Part shown: positions 8,803-18,008 of the stretch, in pieces
How positions within the stretch are numbered: position 1 is the first letter of the stretch
Layout: each line of letters opens with the position of its first letter
Source of the DNA: CAVVZJ01 sp963752755
GTDB lineage: Bacteria > Planctomycetota > Planctomycetia > Isosphaerales > Isosphaeraceae
Assembly (NCBI GenBank): GCA_963752755.1
Contig: CAVVZJ010000014.1
Coordinates: forward strand, 124,001-188,000
DNA length: 64,000 bases
Direction of reading: 5' to 3'
Translations under genes and position numbers: made by a program
Notes under the pieces: generated by a model
Databases searched by the model: none
Told to the model about the DNA's origin: nothing
What the model saw: only the letters and a program-made list of their open reading frames with translations

Positions 8803-9864
8803 ATGGACGATTTCGCGAGCAAAACGGAGATCTTGCCGGCGGACGCCGGGGACGGTCGTGCGGATCAGGGCGCGCTGGCCGGTCGCGCCGACTGGGAGCG
8901 GTTGCGGCGTGAGGTTGCCGCGCCCGATGTCGTCCGTCGCGCCGGCGCGAACGCCGAGTACGCCTACGCCGATTTCTTCAAGGCGAAGATCTCCAACCCC
9001 AATACCCGGAAAGCCTACAGGCGCGCCGTGGACCGGTTCCTCGGGTATTGCCAGCAGCGCGGGCTCGAGCTCCGCGAGGTCACGTCCTTCCTGATCGGCG
9101 ACTACCTCGAGCACCACCTCCGCGACAAGGACGGCCATCCGCTCTCGGCCCCGACCAAGAAGCAGCACCTGGCGGCCCTGCGGCATTTCTTCGACAACCA
9201 GCAGATGTATCACGGCGTCGTCCTCAACCCGGCGGCCTCCGTCCGCGGGCCCAAGCACGTGGCCCACGAGGGCAAGACGTCGGCCTTCGACGACAAGCAG
9301 GTCCGCAAGCTCTTCAAGTCGATCGATACCGCCACCATCGTCGGCCTGCGGGACAGGACGATCCTGATGGTCCTGGCGTTCACCGCCGCCCGCGCCGGCG
9401 CCGTGGCCAAGCTGCGGCTCGAAGACTACTACACCGACGGCAACCAGTGGTGGTTCCACTTCGGCGAGAAAGGCGGCAAGGTCCACGTGGTCCCCGCCCG
9501 CCACGACCTCCAGCAGCAGATGGAGCGCTACCTCCAGGTGGCGAAGCTCCAGGGCGGCCCCGGCAAGGCCCCCCTGTTCCGCTCGGCCCGCGGCCGCGCC
9601 GGCAAGCTCTCCGACCGCGGCCTGACTGGCAACGACCTGCTGCGGATCGTCAAGCGGCGGCTGAAGGCCGCCGGGCTGCCCGAGACGACCTTCTGCTGCC
9701 ACAGCTTCCGGGCCACCACCGCCACGAACCTCCTCCGCCAGGACGGCGTGACCCGCGAGCAGGTCCAGTACCTGCTGGGCCACGCCGACGCCCGCACCAC
9801 CGACCTCTACAACCGGGCCGACAAGGACGTCAGCCGGAACATCGTCGAGCGGATCTCGATCTGA
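8803..9864 (+). CDS. tyrosine recombinase / phage-type integrase
   Basis: 353 residues from the ATG at 8803 (GGGGGTGA upstream); the GTG at 8701 would start before the 28-bp site and is rejected. The N-terminal SAM-like core-binding domain occupies residues about 50-160 (NTRKAYRRAVDRFLGYCQQ; TKKQHLAALRHFF). The catalytic domain has all expected residues: Arg in AFTAARAGAVAKLRL, Lys in GEKGGKVHVVP, His-x-x-Arg in CCHSFRATTATNLL, the second His in LLGHADARTTDLYNR, and the nucleophile Tyr in the same motif. A complete, probably active site-specific recombinase. No other mobile-element gene is adjacent. Confidence 0.93.
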   Translation: MDDFASKTEILPADAGDGRADQGALAGRADWERLRREVAAPDVVRRAGANAEYAYADFFKAKISNPNTRKAYRRAVDRFLGYCQQRGLELREVTSFLIGDYLEHHLRDKDGHPLSAPTKKQHLAALRHFFDNQQMYHGVVLNPAASVRGPKHVAHEGKTSAFDDKQVRKLFKSIDTATIVGLRDRTILMVLAFTAARAGAVAKLRLEDYYTDGNQWWFHFGEKGGKVHVVPARHDLQQQMERYLQVAKLQGGPGKAPLFRSARGRAGKLSDRGLTGNDLLRIVKRRLKAAGLPETTFCCHSFRATTATNLLRQDGVTREQVQYLLGHADARTTDLYNRADKDVSRNIVERISI

Positions 9865-9948
9865 CCGCTGTCACGCCCGGCCTGGATCGTGCGGGACGTA
9901 CCCGGGGCCAGTTGGCGAGGCTTACTCCGCCCCCGCCGTCCGGCACAT

Positions 9949-10245
9949 TCACATCCCGCAACCCGGCAGTTCGAGGTCGTCCCGCAGGTCGCGGCCGACG
10001 AAGAAATCGGCGACGGGAAGAAGCCCCAGCAGCCTGCTCACCCGGTTGCGGACCCGGACCCCGACCCGCGTCCTCGGGGCGGAGGCGGCGGCGAAGTTCC
10101 GCGCCGAGGCCTGCTTGTGCGCCAGGAACGGCCGGAGCCGCCGCTCGTGGGGGCGAAAGGCCGCGTGGTGGTCACTTCCGGCGCGGTCCAGTTCGCCGGC
10201 CAGCACAGAGGCCCCGGTCATGGCCAGCCCCGAATCGAGATCCAA
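9949..10245 (-). pseudogene. C-terminal fragment of an FAD-dependent monooxygenase
   Basis: 98 codons reading DSGLAMTGASVLAGEL, then RPHERRLRPFLAHKQASARNF and FAAASAPRTRVGVRVRNRVSRLL. This matches the C-terminal end of TetX/UbiH-like FAD monooxygenases, where the GMGT-x-A-x-x-G-A-x-x-LA-x-EL segment contacts the flavin. The N-terminal dinucleotide-binding domain (GxGxxG) is absent and no in-frame sequence continues upstream, so this is a truncated remnant next to the integrase. Confidence 0.7.
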
Positions 10246-10416
10246 GTCGAGCGGGAGCGCTTGAGTCTTTCAGGCACGAGACGTATCCGCGAGGCCCATC
10301 CGGATCCTCGGTTCCTGTCGTCAACCCCTTCCTGTCGCCGTATCATAGCGGCAGTACCGGGGCGTTCCTGCCCGGAGGCACTTCGGTGATCGGAATCGCT
10401 GCTTGAGGGATCTGCG

Positions 10417-12105
10417 ATGAAGCCGTGGGCCGTGGCGTTGATGGTCCTCCTTGGCACGCTGATCCCCCGACCATTGCTCGCGGGCCGATCCGCCGAAGGT
10501 CTCCGCTTCGCGGTCTTCGAGGTCGTGTTGACGGGTTCGAAGAGCTATCCGAACCCATTCCTCGACGTCGATATCCGGGCGACGTTCACGGCGCCTTCGG
10601 GTCGAGAGTGGAAGACCGAGGGCTTCCACGACGGGGGCAACATCTGGCGGATTCGCCATACCCCGGACGAGGTCGGCGACTGGACGTACACGACCATCTC
10701 CAGCGACGCCACCGATCTGGGCCTGCACCGCAGGAGCGGCACGTTCCGCTGCACGGAATCGAACGCCAAGGGTTACATTCGGATTCACCCGGAGAACGCG
10801 AAAGCGTTCTCTTATGCCGATGGCACGCCGTTTTTCCCGATGGGTGATACGTGCTACGGCTTCTTCTGCGATAGTGCCGTGACCCCGGCCCTGCGGCAAA
10901 CCTACCTCAAGGCGCGCCGCGACCAGCGATTCAACTTCGTCCGCATGGGCATCCTTCACAGTCCCACCCACGGGGAGTCGGACCACGCCTTCTGGCCCTG
11001 GGAGGGGACGCCGCAGAAGCCCGACCTGGACCGATACAACCCGGCGTTCTTCCAAGGTCTGGACGACCTCCTCCGCGTGATGGGGCGGCATGGCATGAAT
11101 GCCGAGTTGATCCTGCTCGACTTCTACCAGGCCCCCTTCACCGACACCCGCATCTGGACGCCCGAGCGCGAACATCGCTGGCTTCGCTACGTGCTGGCCC
11201 GCTACGCGGCATTCCCCAACGTTTTCCTTTTCACGCTGGCCAATGAATACGAGACCCACCCGGACGGAGCTTATCGTCTCGACCAACCCGGGGACGTCGA
11301 GTGGGTGAAAGCCACCGCCCGATTCGTCAAGCGGCACGACCCCTATGGTCATCCGGTGACGGTCCATCCGGTGGTCTCGGCCAGCACGCGCGGCCAGAGC
11401 CCGAACGACCCCATCGACGCGCCATGGCGCATCGGCGAGTTTTTCGGCGAGGATCCCGCCCTCGATGTCCTCTCACAGCAGACCGGCCAGGCCGGCGTCT
11501 GGGATGACGACCGGAACTGCTGGACCGGCGATGCCCCGACCCTCGTGGCCAGCCTCCGCGCCGATCTTCGCCATGGCAAGCCCGTGTTGAATTCCGAGAG
11601 CGGATACGAATATCTGCGCGGATACCCGACCTACAACCGTCAAGTCCACCACACCGACAAGGTGCGTCGCTCGGCGTGGCGGGTCGTCTGCGCCGGCGGC
11701 TACTTCGCGTCCGGCTTCGCCGGCACGCTCGGGATGGGTGACTTCTGGAACACGCCCCGGTCCCCGGATCGCTATCCGTTCGTCGTGAAGGATGAGGGCG
11801 CCCCGGCCCAGTTGCGCTCGCTGTACGAGTTCTTCACGGCGCTGGCGTTCTGGCGCCTGGAGCCATTCGAGGGCGTGGCCGGCGACGCCGTGGCCCTGGC
11901 CGACCCCGGGCGGCTCTACGTGGCGTATCTGCCGGCCGGAGGCACGGCGAGCCTGGATCTCTCCTCGGTCCAGGGTCCCGTGCGGGCTCGCTGGTTTGAC
12001 CCGCGTGCGGGCCGGTTTGTCAAAGAGATCCCGGTCGAAGGCGGCCGACGGGTGGAATTCCAGGCGCCGGACGAGAAGGATTGGGCACTCCTGGTGGGCG
12101 AGTAG
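10417..12105 (+). CDS. secreted DUF5060/DUF4038 glycoside hydrolase-like protein
   Basis: 562 residues with a Sec signal peptide (MKPWAVALMVLLGTLIPRPLLAG). Residues about 25-120 form a DUF5060-like beta-sandwich (FEVVLTGSKSYPNPFLDVDI; DEVGDWTYTT). Residues about 125-440 form a DUF4038-type TIM barrel (FFPMGDTCYGFF; FNFVRMGILHS; HGMNAELILLDFYQAPF; NVFLFTLANEYE; KPVLNSESGYEYL). The Glu residues in LANEYE and NSESGY sit where barrel hydrolases carry catalytic acids. A C-terminal beta domain (VALADPGRLYVAYLPAGGTASLDLS) is the putative collagen-binding domain usual in this family. Likely exported polysaccharide hydrolase; substrate unknown. It is transcribed alone and convergent with the next gene. 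Confidence 0.85.
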   Translation: MKPWAVALMVLLGTLIPRPLLAGRSAEGLRFAVFEVVLTGSKSYPNPFLDVDIRATFTAPSGREWKTEGFHDGGNIWRIRHTPDEVGDWTYTTISSDATDLGLHRRSGTFRCTESNAKGYIRIHPENAKAFSYADGTPFFPMGDTCYGFFCDSAVTPALRQTYLKARRDQRFNFVRMGILHSPTHGESDHAFWPWEGTPQKPDLDRYNPAFFQGLDDLLRVMGRHGMNAELILLDFYQAPFTDTRIWTPEREHRWLRYVLARYAAFPNVFLFTLANEYETHPDGAYRLDQPGDVEWVKATARFVKRHDPYGHPVTVHPVVSASTRGQSPNDPIDAPWRIGEFFGEDPALDVLSQQTGQAGVWDDDRNCWTGDAPTLVASLRADLRHGKPVLNSESGYEYLRGYPTYNRQVHHTDKVRRSAWRVVCAGGYFASGFAGTLGMGDFWNTPRSPDRYPFVVKDEGAPAQLRSLYEFFTALAFWRLEPFEGVAGDAVALADPGRLYVAYLPAGGTASLDLSSVQGPVRARWFDPRAGRFVKEIPVEGGRRVEFQAPDEKDWALLVGE

Positions 12106-12143
12106 CCCGCGTCGCGATCGCCGTGGACCCGGCCGTGGAGTGA

Positions 12144-13094
12144 CTACGCCATCAGGTACAGAAATGCCTCGTCGGCCCGCTTCTGCGTCGCCCCGTCGGC
12201 GACGAACCGCCGGATCGTGTGGAAGCCGTACAGGGTCTTGATCCGGTGTGTCAGCCGGGCTTCGTCGCGCTTGAGCATCCCGCGCCAGTAGGCCGGATCG
12301 CGGGGATCGGCCTCGGCTTTGAGCACGGGACCGAGTTCCGCCTCGACATCGGGCAAGGACCGCCACAGCCGGATGTGTCGGTGGTGGGCCGGCAACGCCT
12401 CTCGGGCGAGATCCTCATAGCCGATGCGGTCCAGCTCGGTGATCGCCGCGGCGTGGTTGATCAGGTGCCAGAGCCCGCCGAAGCCTTGCTTCTTCACGGC
12501 CGCCGTGGCGATCAGCTCGCCGACGGTCACGTCCACCAGCTGACCGATGGATTCATAAGGGGGGAACGCGTCGTTCGGGGCCAGCTTGACCTGAGGACCG
12601 ATCCGCCAGCCCTGCTCCTGGCCGTAATAGCCCCGCCCGGCGTGGGCGTTGTTGAACCCCGCGATCAGCGCGCGGATCCCGGCGACGACCGGCGGCGTGG
12701 CGTGGTCGGGGTGGTCCCGCAGGGCGCGCAACGCGATCGAGGCGAAGATGACGTTGTGGCCGGATTGCCTCAGCTCGCCGACGTTCGCCCGGAGGGCGTC
12801 GGCGATCGACGCGATGGCCTCCGGCTGAGGGTGCTCCTCCGGGAACGGTCGGAAGAGGTCGCTCGGCGTCAGGCCGACTTTCCGGGCGTCGAACCAGATC
12901 GCCTCCTCGCCGCCGAGGATCCGCTCCAGCTCGCCCTCGACGCCGCGGAAGACCGCCTCGGGGAGGTCGGGCTGGTCCTCGCCGAAGAAGTAGCCCGCCA
13001 CGACGGCCGCGCCCAGGTGGCCGGCCATCGTCCCGGCCTTGTGGGCGTTGGCCAGTCCACAGAGGCCCTTGGAAAGATACTGGAAATCGATCAT
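12144..13094 (-). CDS. conserved hypothetical protein, helical, His-rich
   Basis: 316 residues, no signal peptide or membrane segment. Clear coding bias and a complete frame, but no family I recognise. Notable blocks: GLANAHKAGTMAGHLGAAVVAGYFFGED at the N-terminus, AGFNNAHAGRGYYGQEQGW in the middle, and WHLINHAAAITELDRIG and LPAHHRHIRLWRSLPD toward the end. The many conserved-looking His, Asn and aromatic residues suggest an enzyme with an alpha-alpha barrel. Ends 38 bases from the convergent glycosidase gene. Confidence 0.65.
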   Translation of the reverse strand: MIDFQYLSKGLCGLANAHKAGTMAGHLGAAVVAGYFFGEDQPDLPEAVFRGVEGELERILGGEEAIWFDARKVGLTPSDLFRPFPEEHPQPEAIASIADALRANVGELRQSGHNVIFASIALRALRDHPDHATPPVVAGIRALIAGFNNAHAGRGYYGQEQGWRIGPQVKLAPNDAFPPYESIGQLVDVTVGELIATAAVKKQGFGGLWHLINHAAAITELDRIGYEDLAREALPAHHRHIRLWRSLPDVEAELGPVLKAEADPRDPAYWRGMLKRDEARLTHRIKTLYGFHTIRRFVADGATQKRADEAFLYLMA

Positions 13095-13155
13095 GGGAGA
13101 ATTCCGGAAGGAGACGGAGAGGCCGCGACCGCAACGAGCTTCGCATCGCGACGGG

Positions 13156-13416
13156 TCACCGAGATCGCGATGGCGCTGCGAACCTCAGGGCCAGGCGCAC
13201 CAGGCTATAGACCCCGCAGGCCGTCGCGTAGAGTGGGATGACCACCACGGCGAGGAGGAAGAAGACGGGTTCGTCGCCGTCGGGGCCGAAAACGGGCCGG
13301 AACAGGGCGTAGGTCAGGTTGTGGAGGATCACGCAGAGGATCCAGGCGATCAGGATCAGCACGACCCGCTTCCAGGTCAGCAGCAGGAGTCGGTCGGCGT
13401 GCTGCATGGAGCTCAT
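13156..13416 (-). CDS. small two-helix membrane protein
   Basis: 86 residues from the ATG at 13416; an upstream frame to 13518 is open but adds a non-membrane leader lacking coding bias. Two hydrophobic segments, VVLILIAWILCVILHNLTYAL and FFLLAVVVIPLYATACGVYSLV, are separated by a short acidic loop. No known family. Located 62 bases upstream of, and on the same strand as, the helical unknown protein, so possibly co-expressed. Confidence 0.6.
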   Translation of the reverse strand: MSSMQHADRLLLLTWKRVVLILIAWILCVILHNLTYALFRPVFGPDGDEPVFFLLAVVVIPLYATACGVYSLVRLALRFAAPSRSR

Positions 13417-13792
13417 CCGATGCGTCCCACCCCGGCCTCGATTCACCGCGTGTGCGTCCGCGGTTCCAAAGGAGTCGAACTCCTCCGGGACCGCGTGGGG
13501 CCCGATCCCGACGCACACGATATATCACCGCTCCGCTGGGGTCTGGGGGCCGTCGCGCCGCCGACAGCTCACGGAGACCCTGTTCGTGGATGTTACCGCC
13601 CGGCCGGGTCGGCTTCCAGGCTCGGCCCGCCGTGATTCTCGATTGGGACGCGACCTTGCGTCGTGCCCGGGGATAAACCGCGAACCGGGCCGCAGACCCG
13701 ACAGGCGGTTGGCAGTGCGTCCGTTGGAGGCAGTGAGTACAGTCCCGGGGCGTCGGGTCGAGACGCCTCGCCGCCCGCCCTGGGGCCGAGCC
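13417..13792. other. intergenic region, no gene seen
   Basis: About 375 bases. No frame has coding bias with a start. It includes the 3' flank of the defective IS110-type gene and may contain one end of that element, but IS110 elements lack terminal inverted repeats, so the boundary cannot be set from the sequence alone. Confidence 0.3.
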
Positions 13793-14512
13793 TCAACGCG
13801 GGGATCCGCTCGTGAGGGTGGGGTCCCAGAACTGACCCCGGGCGACCCGCGTGTTCATCAGCACCAACAGCTTCCGCATATAGGCCGTCATCGCCTGCTT
13901 GAACGTCTTGCCGCGGGCCACCAGCCGGGCGTAGAACGCCTGGATCACCGGGTTGTACTTGCGCGCGTTGAACGCCGCCATGGACAGCTTGGCCCGCACC
14001 CGGGGCCGGCCGCCGCGGATGCAGGCCCGGCCCCGATACTTCCCGCTCTCGTCGGGGTGCGGCGCCACCCCGGCCAGTGACGCGATCGGCTTGTCGCCCA
14101 CCCGACCCAACTCGGGCAGGTCGATCGCCATCAGGTTGGCCGTCAGCTTGCCTACCCCGGGGATGCTTACCAGGATCCCCGACGTGGTCCGCGTCGCCTC
14201 CTCCGCCGGGACCGCCGCCTCGATCACCGCTTCGAGACGCTGGGCCTCGCGCTGCAGGAAGGCGATCTGCGACTCCAGGCTCGCCCGCACGGCCTCCTGG
14301 AGGACCCGCACCAGCCGTCGTTGCAGGCCGCCGGTGCTTTCGAGGACCACCCGCTCGATCGGCTGCTCACGCCGCAGGGCGATCAGGGTCGCGGTCCCCT
14401 CGTCGTTGTGGGGCAGCCGCACCTCCTTGCCGGCCGGGTGGAGGTAGACGTCCAGGAAGTCCTCGCTGATGTCGATGCCGACGCTCTGCCCGGTGACCGG
14501 GCTCATCGTCAT
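13793..14512 (-). pseudogene. IS110-family transposase with internal deletion
   Basis: 239 residues against about 310-400 for intact relatives. The N-terminal RuvC-like start is present (SVGIDISEDFLDVYLHP, with the first Asp; VVLESTGGLQRRLV, with the Glu). It then jumps directly into the C-terminal Tnp_IS116/110/902 domain (LVSIPGVGKLTANLMAIDLPELG; IASLAGVAPHPDESGKYRG; VRAKLSMAAFNARKYNP). The stretch that normally carries the last two acidic residues (D-x-x-DA) is missing, so the DEDD site is incomplete and the copy is presumably dead. The catalytic Ser region GVAPHPDESGKYRG is kept. The start at 14512 has GGAG upstream. Confidence 0.8.
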
Positions 14513-14703
14513 GGCTCCACCCTTGTGATGCGGGCTCGTGGCCCATCCTCTTCACGCCATCATGCACGTCTCCGGCATTCTTCCAAGTCGACTGTACAAA
14601 CGTTGACAAACGGCCGATACATGGTTCCAATCCACGAGCCCGGCGCAGTACCTGATCACGTGGCCAGGTCGTGCCGGGCCCACTTCTCGACGGGAGGGAA
14701 ACC

Positions 14704-15276
14704 ATGGGCCACCCGATTCCGGCCGGCTACCACGCGATCACCCCGCACCTGGTCATCAAGGGGGCCGCCGAGGCCATCGCGTTCTACAAGCAGGCCTTCG
14801 GCGCCGAGGAGCTCTGCCGCATGCCCTTCCCGGCCGGGGACGGCGGGCTCAAGGTCGGGCACGCCGAGCTGCAGATCGGCGACTCGAAGCTCTTCCTGGC
14901 CGACGAGTTCCCCAATTACGGGTCGGTCGGCCCCGACGGCCGCTCGCCGGTGACGATCCACCTCTTCGTGACCGACGCCGACGCCGCCTTCAACCGCGCC
15001 GTCGAGGCCGGCGCGACGGTGAAGATGCCGCTGGCGAATACCTTCTGGGGCGACCGCTACGGCAAGCTGATCGACCCGTTCGGCCACCACTGGTCGATCG
15101 CCGAGCACCTCGAGGACCTGACGCCCGAGCAGATGCAGGAGCGGATGGCCGCCGCCATGGCCGCGGCCCCGTGCGCAGTGAGGCCGCCTGTCGATCCGGC
15201 CGGGGCGGCGCGTGGTCCGGTGACCGCCCCGGCGTACCACGCGAAGGGAGGGCATGCCGGATGGCACGCAAGGTGA
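14704..15276 (+). CDS. VOC-family (glyoxalase/PhnB-like) protein
   Basis: 190 residues from the ATG at 14704 (GGGAGGG upstream). The first 135 residues are one vicinal-oxygen-chelate module of the PhnB type: TPHLVIKGAAEAIAFYKQAF, LQIGDSKLFLADEFP, VTIHLFVTDADAAFNRAV, WGDRYGKLIDPFGHHWSIAEH. The final Gly-His-His-Trp motif is characteristic. The C-terminal 40 residues are low-complexity. The next gene begins inside the last codons of this one (overlap 16 bases), indicating translational coupling. Such proteins bind small ligands or metals; no specific substrate can be given. Confidence 0.88.
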   Translation: MGHPIPAGYHAITPHLVIKGAAEAIAFYKQAFGAEELCRMPFPAGDGGLKVGHAELQIGDSKLFLADEFPNYGSVGPDGRSPVTIHLFVTDADAAFNRAVEAGATVKMPLANTFWGDRYGKLIDPFGHHWSIAEHLEDLTPEQMQERMAAAMAAAPCAVRPPVDPAGAARGPVTAPAYHAKGGHAGWHAR

Positions 15277-15655
15277 TGACCCACCTCATGTTCGAGGGGG
15301 CCGCCGAGGAGGCGATGACGCTCTACGTGTCGCTCTTCGGCGATTCGAAGATCACGCAGGTCGAGCGCTACGGGCCCGGCGAGCAGGGCAAGGAGGGGAC
15401 CGTCAAGCTGGCGTACTTCACGCTGGCCGGGCGGGAGCTCCTCTGCATCGACAGCCCGATCAAGCACGGCTTCCGCTTCACGCCGGCGATGTCCCTGTTC
15501 GTCGAGTGCGAGAGCGAGGCCGAACTCGATGCGGCCTTCGCCCGGCTCTCGGAGGGCGGGAACGTTTTGATGCCGGTCGGCGACTACGGCTTCAGCGCCG
15601 GTTCGGCTGGCTCACCGACCGCTTCGGCGTCTCGCGGCAGCTGAACCTCGCCTGA
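15261..15655 (+). CDS. VOC-family 3-demethylubiquinone methyltransferase-like protein, frameshifted
   Basis: About 131 residues from the ATG at 15261, which has GGAGGG upstream. Pattern: KVMTHLMFEGAAEEAMTLYVSLFGDSKI, LAYFTLAGRELLCIDSPIKHGFRFTPAMSLFVEC, ALSEGG-type helix, LMPVGDYGFS. Near 15600 the frame is lost, and the expected ending (RFGWLTDRFGVSRQLNLA) continues in another frame to a stop at 15655. A single missing base in a GCCGCC context explains it. The family is a metal-independent relative of glyoxalases usually encoded next to PhnB-like proteins, as here. Confidence 0.8.
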
Positions 15656-15728
15656 GGCCGATGGCCGGGACGCCCGCCCCCTCGTCCGGTAGAATCGGCG
15701 GATCATTCAGGCAAATCGAGGTGCCACC

Positions 15729-16064
15729 ATGGACGCCGATTTCGCCGAGGTCGGAGAACGGAAGCGGCCGCCCCGCCCGTCGATGGCCCGCTGGGACATC
15801 CTCCTGGCCCTGCTCCTGCCCTTCACGGCCCTCACCGACCCGGCCGTCAGCCCGGGCTCGACGGGCAACGTCCGCGACCGGCCGGTGGCCCTGACCACGC
15901 TGGCGACAATCACCGGACCGGTCCTGGCCCTCGGCCTGATCGCCCAGGTGGTCCCGCCGCCCTTCCGCCGCGGCCGGCGGCCGGTGCGGCTGGTGCTCTG
16001 GACGCTCGGCTGGCTCGTGTGGCTCTTCAGCGGCCAGGTCTCGTTCCTGCACGCACTCGGTTGA
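15729..16064 (+). CDS. small integral membrane protein, unknown
   Basis: 111 residues, ATG preceded by GAGGTG. Three hydrophobic stretches: WDILLALLLPFTALTD, ALTTLATITGPVLALGLIAQVV and LVLWTLGWLVWLFSGQVSFL, joined by a basic loop (PPPFRRGRRPVR). No recognised family. It is part of the same-strand series of small genes and lies 12 bases before the alpha/beta hydrolase start, so the two are probably co-translated. Confidence 0.6.
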   Translation: MDADFAEVGERKRPPRPSMARWDILLALLLPFTALTDPAVSPGSTGNVRDRPVALTTLATITGPVLALGLIAQVVPPPFRRGRRPVRLVLWTLGWLVWLFSGQVSFLHALG

Positions 16065-16075
16065 GGCCCCCTGAC

Positions 16076-16753
16076 ATGCCGCACTCCGCCCGCGAGCTGA
16101 CGTTCCTCGCCACTCCGGAAAAGGGCGAGGTCTCCGCCCTGCTGGTCCGGCCCGAGGACGCGACGCATCTGCTCGTCCTCGGTCACGGGGCCAGCACGGA
16201 CATGCGGCACGCCACGCTGCAGACGATCGCCGAGCGGCTGGCCGAGGTGGGCATCGCGACCTTTCGCTACAACTTCCCGTACTCGGAGAACGGGAAGGGC
16301 CGCGACTCCCAGGCCGTCTGCACGGCGACCGTCCGCTCGGCGGTCGCCGCGGCCCAGGACGCGGCTCCCGACCTGCCGTTGCTGGCCGGTGGACATTCCT
16401 TCGGCGGCCGCATGACCTCGACCGCCGCATCGGAATCCCCGCTCGGGGGCGTTCGCGGCCTGGTCTTCTTCTCCTTCCCGCTCCACCAGCCCGGGAAGTC
16501 GGAGACGAGGCGGGCCGAGCATCTCGATGCGGTCGCGGTCCCGATGCTCTTCCTCAGCGGCACCCGCGACCAGCTGGCGTCGCTGGATCTGCTGCGGCCG
16601 GTCTGCGAGACGCTCGGCAGGCGGGCGTCGCTCCACGTCCTCGACACGGCCGACCACGGCTACAAGGTCCTGAAGAAGTCCCGGACGGGCGCGGAGGATG
16701 TCTTCGTGGAGATGGCTCGCGTCGTGCGGGACTGGGCGGCGAAGCTGAGGTGA
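16076..16753 (+). CDS. alpha/beta hydrolase of the KANL3/Tex30 type
   Basis: 225 residues from the ATG at 16076, chosen because it follows the preceding stop by 12 bases and removes a leader without similarity. Oxyanion region LLVLGHGASTDMRH; nucleophile elbow GGHSFGGRM (Ser); acid in LFLSGTRDQLASLD (Asp); catalytic His in DTADHGYKVLKKS. The triad is complete. This cytosolic dienelactone-hydrolase-like family is widespread in bacteria, and the physiological substrate is not known. Confidence 0.88.
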   Translation: MPHSARELTFLATPEKGEVSALLVRPEDATHLLVLGHGASTDMRHATLQTIAERLAEVGIATFRYNFPYSENGKGRDSQAVCTATVRSAVAAAQDAAPDLPLLAGGHSFGGRMTSTAASESPLGGVRGLVFFSFPLHQPGKSETRRAEHLDAVAVPMLFLSGTRDQLASLDLLRPVCETLGRRASLHVLDTADHGYKVLKKSRTGAEDVFVEMARVVRDWAAKLR

Positions 16754-16787
16754 GGCGCCGCAGGCTCATGATGGACAGGATGCCCGG

Positions 16788-17561
16788 ATGAAGATCGCCA
16801 CCTACAACGTCAACGGCATCGGTGCCCGCCTGCCCGTGCTGCTGCAATGGCTGGAGCGATCGCGCCCCGACGTCGCCTGCCTGCAGGAGCTCAAGGGCGC
16901 CGACGAGAAGTTCCCCGTCGACGCCATCCGCGAGGCGGGCTACGAGGCCGTCTGGCACGGCCAGAAGGCCTGGAACGGTGTCGCCATCCTCTCCGGAGGC
17001 GAGAGGCCCCTGGAGACCCGGCGCGGCCTGCCCGGGGACCCCGACGACACGCACAGCCGCTACATCGAGGCCGTCGTGGGCGGCGTGACGGTCGGCTGCA
17101 TCTACCTGCCCAACGGCAACCCCGCCCCAGGGCCGAAGTTCGACTACAAGCGGAAATGGTTCGAACGCCTCAACGCCCATGCGGCGGGCCTGCTCAAGAA
17201 GGGTGGCCCCGTGGTGCTCGCGGGCGATTACAACGTCATCCCCACCGAGTTCGACGTCTACAAGCCCGAGCGGTGGGTCGGGGACGCCCTGTTCCTGCCC
17301 GAGACGCGCGAGGCCTACCGCCAGCTGCTCGCCCAGGGCTGGACCGATGCCCTCAGGCACCTGCACCCGGACGAGACGATCTACACGTTCTGGGACTACA
17401 TGGGGGGGGCGTTCTCCCGAAACGCGGGCCTCCGCATCGACCACCTGCTCCTGAGCCCGGAGCTGGCCCCGAGGCTGAAGGCCGCGGGCGTGGACAGAGA
17501 CGTGCGGGCGATGGAGAAGACCAGCGACCACGCGCCGACGTGGGTTGAGGTCGAGGGTTGA
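16788..17561 (+). CDS. xthA: exodeoxyribonuclease III
   Basis: 257 residues, a normal length for the ExoIII/AP endonuclease family. The motifs are all in place: KIATYNVNGIGARL (Asn), ACLQELKGAD (metal-binding Glu), GVAILSGG, VGCIYLPNGNP, FDYKRKWF, LAGDYNVIPTEFDVY (Asp and Asn), FWDYMGGAFSRNAGLRIDHLLLSP (Trp-Asp then Arg-x-Asp-His) and TSDHAPTWVEV (final Asp-His). Acts on abasic sites and 3' blocked ends in base-excision repair, in the cytoplasm. It sits in the same-strand run of small genes and is separated by 57 bases from DUF1801. Confidence 0.95.
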   Translation: MKIATYNVNGIGARLPVLLQWLERSRPDVACLQELKGADEKFPVDAIREAGYEAVWHGQKAWNGVAILSGGERPLETRRGLPGDPDDTHSRYIEAVVGGVTVGCIYLPNGNPAPGPKFDYKRKWFERLNAHAAGLLKKGGPVVLAGDYNVIPTEFDVYKPERWVGDALFLPETREAYRQLLAQGWTDALRHLHPDETIYTFWDYMGGAFSRNAGLRIDHLLLSPELAPRLKAAGVDRDVRAMEKTSDHAPTWVEVEG

Positions 17562-17618
17562 GCGGAGGAAGCGGCAGGCTGCCCCGGACACGCCGATCCG
17601 CGGAAAGGAGTTGATGAC

Positions 17619-18008
17619 ATGAAGAAGGGCCAGTCGAAGGGCGATCCATCGAAGCCTACCGAGGCCCCGGGCGAATGGAAGGGCGACCTGCTCTCCCGGC
17701 TCCGGGCCTTGATCATGGAGGCGGACCCCCAGATGACCGAGGAGCGGAAATGGGTCAAGCCGTCGAATCCGGCCGGGGTCCCGACCTTCTCGCACAACGG
17801 GCTGGTCTGCACCGGCGAGACCTACAAGAGCGTCGTGAAGATGACCTTCGCCAGGGGTGCCGCCCTGCCGGACCCTGCGGGCCTCTTCAACTCCAGTCTC
17901 GAAGGCAATACTCGGCGCGCGATCGACTTCCGTGAGGGCGACGAGGTGGACGAGGAGGCCCTGAAGGCGCTCATCCGGGCCGCGGTGGCCTTGAACGCCC
18001 GCGGTTAG
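17619..18008 (+). CDS. DUF1801 domain protein
   Basis: 129 residues, ATG with GGAAAGGAG upstream. Helical start (LLSRLRALIMEADPQMTEERKWVKP), then the small beta part NGLVCTGETYKSVVKMTFARGAALPDPAGLFN and EGNTRRAIDFREGDEVDEEALKALI. This order (E-x-x-KW-x-P, strand with F-A-x-G, R-x-x-x-F) is that of DUF1801/YdhG-like proteins, which have a fold related to bacterial frataxin-like or carrier domains. Biochemical role unknown. Often clustered with VOC and SRPBCC genes, as here. Confidence 0.85.
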   Translation: MKKGQSKGDPSKPTEAPGEWKGDLLSRLRALIMEADPQMTEERKWVKPSNPAGVPTFSHNGLVCTGETYKSVVKMTFARGAALPDPAGLFNSSLEGNTRRAIDFREGDEVDEEALKALIRAAVALNARG

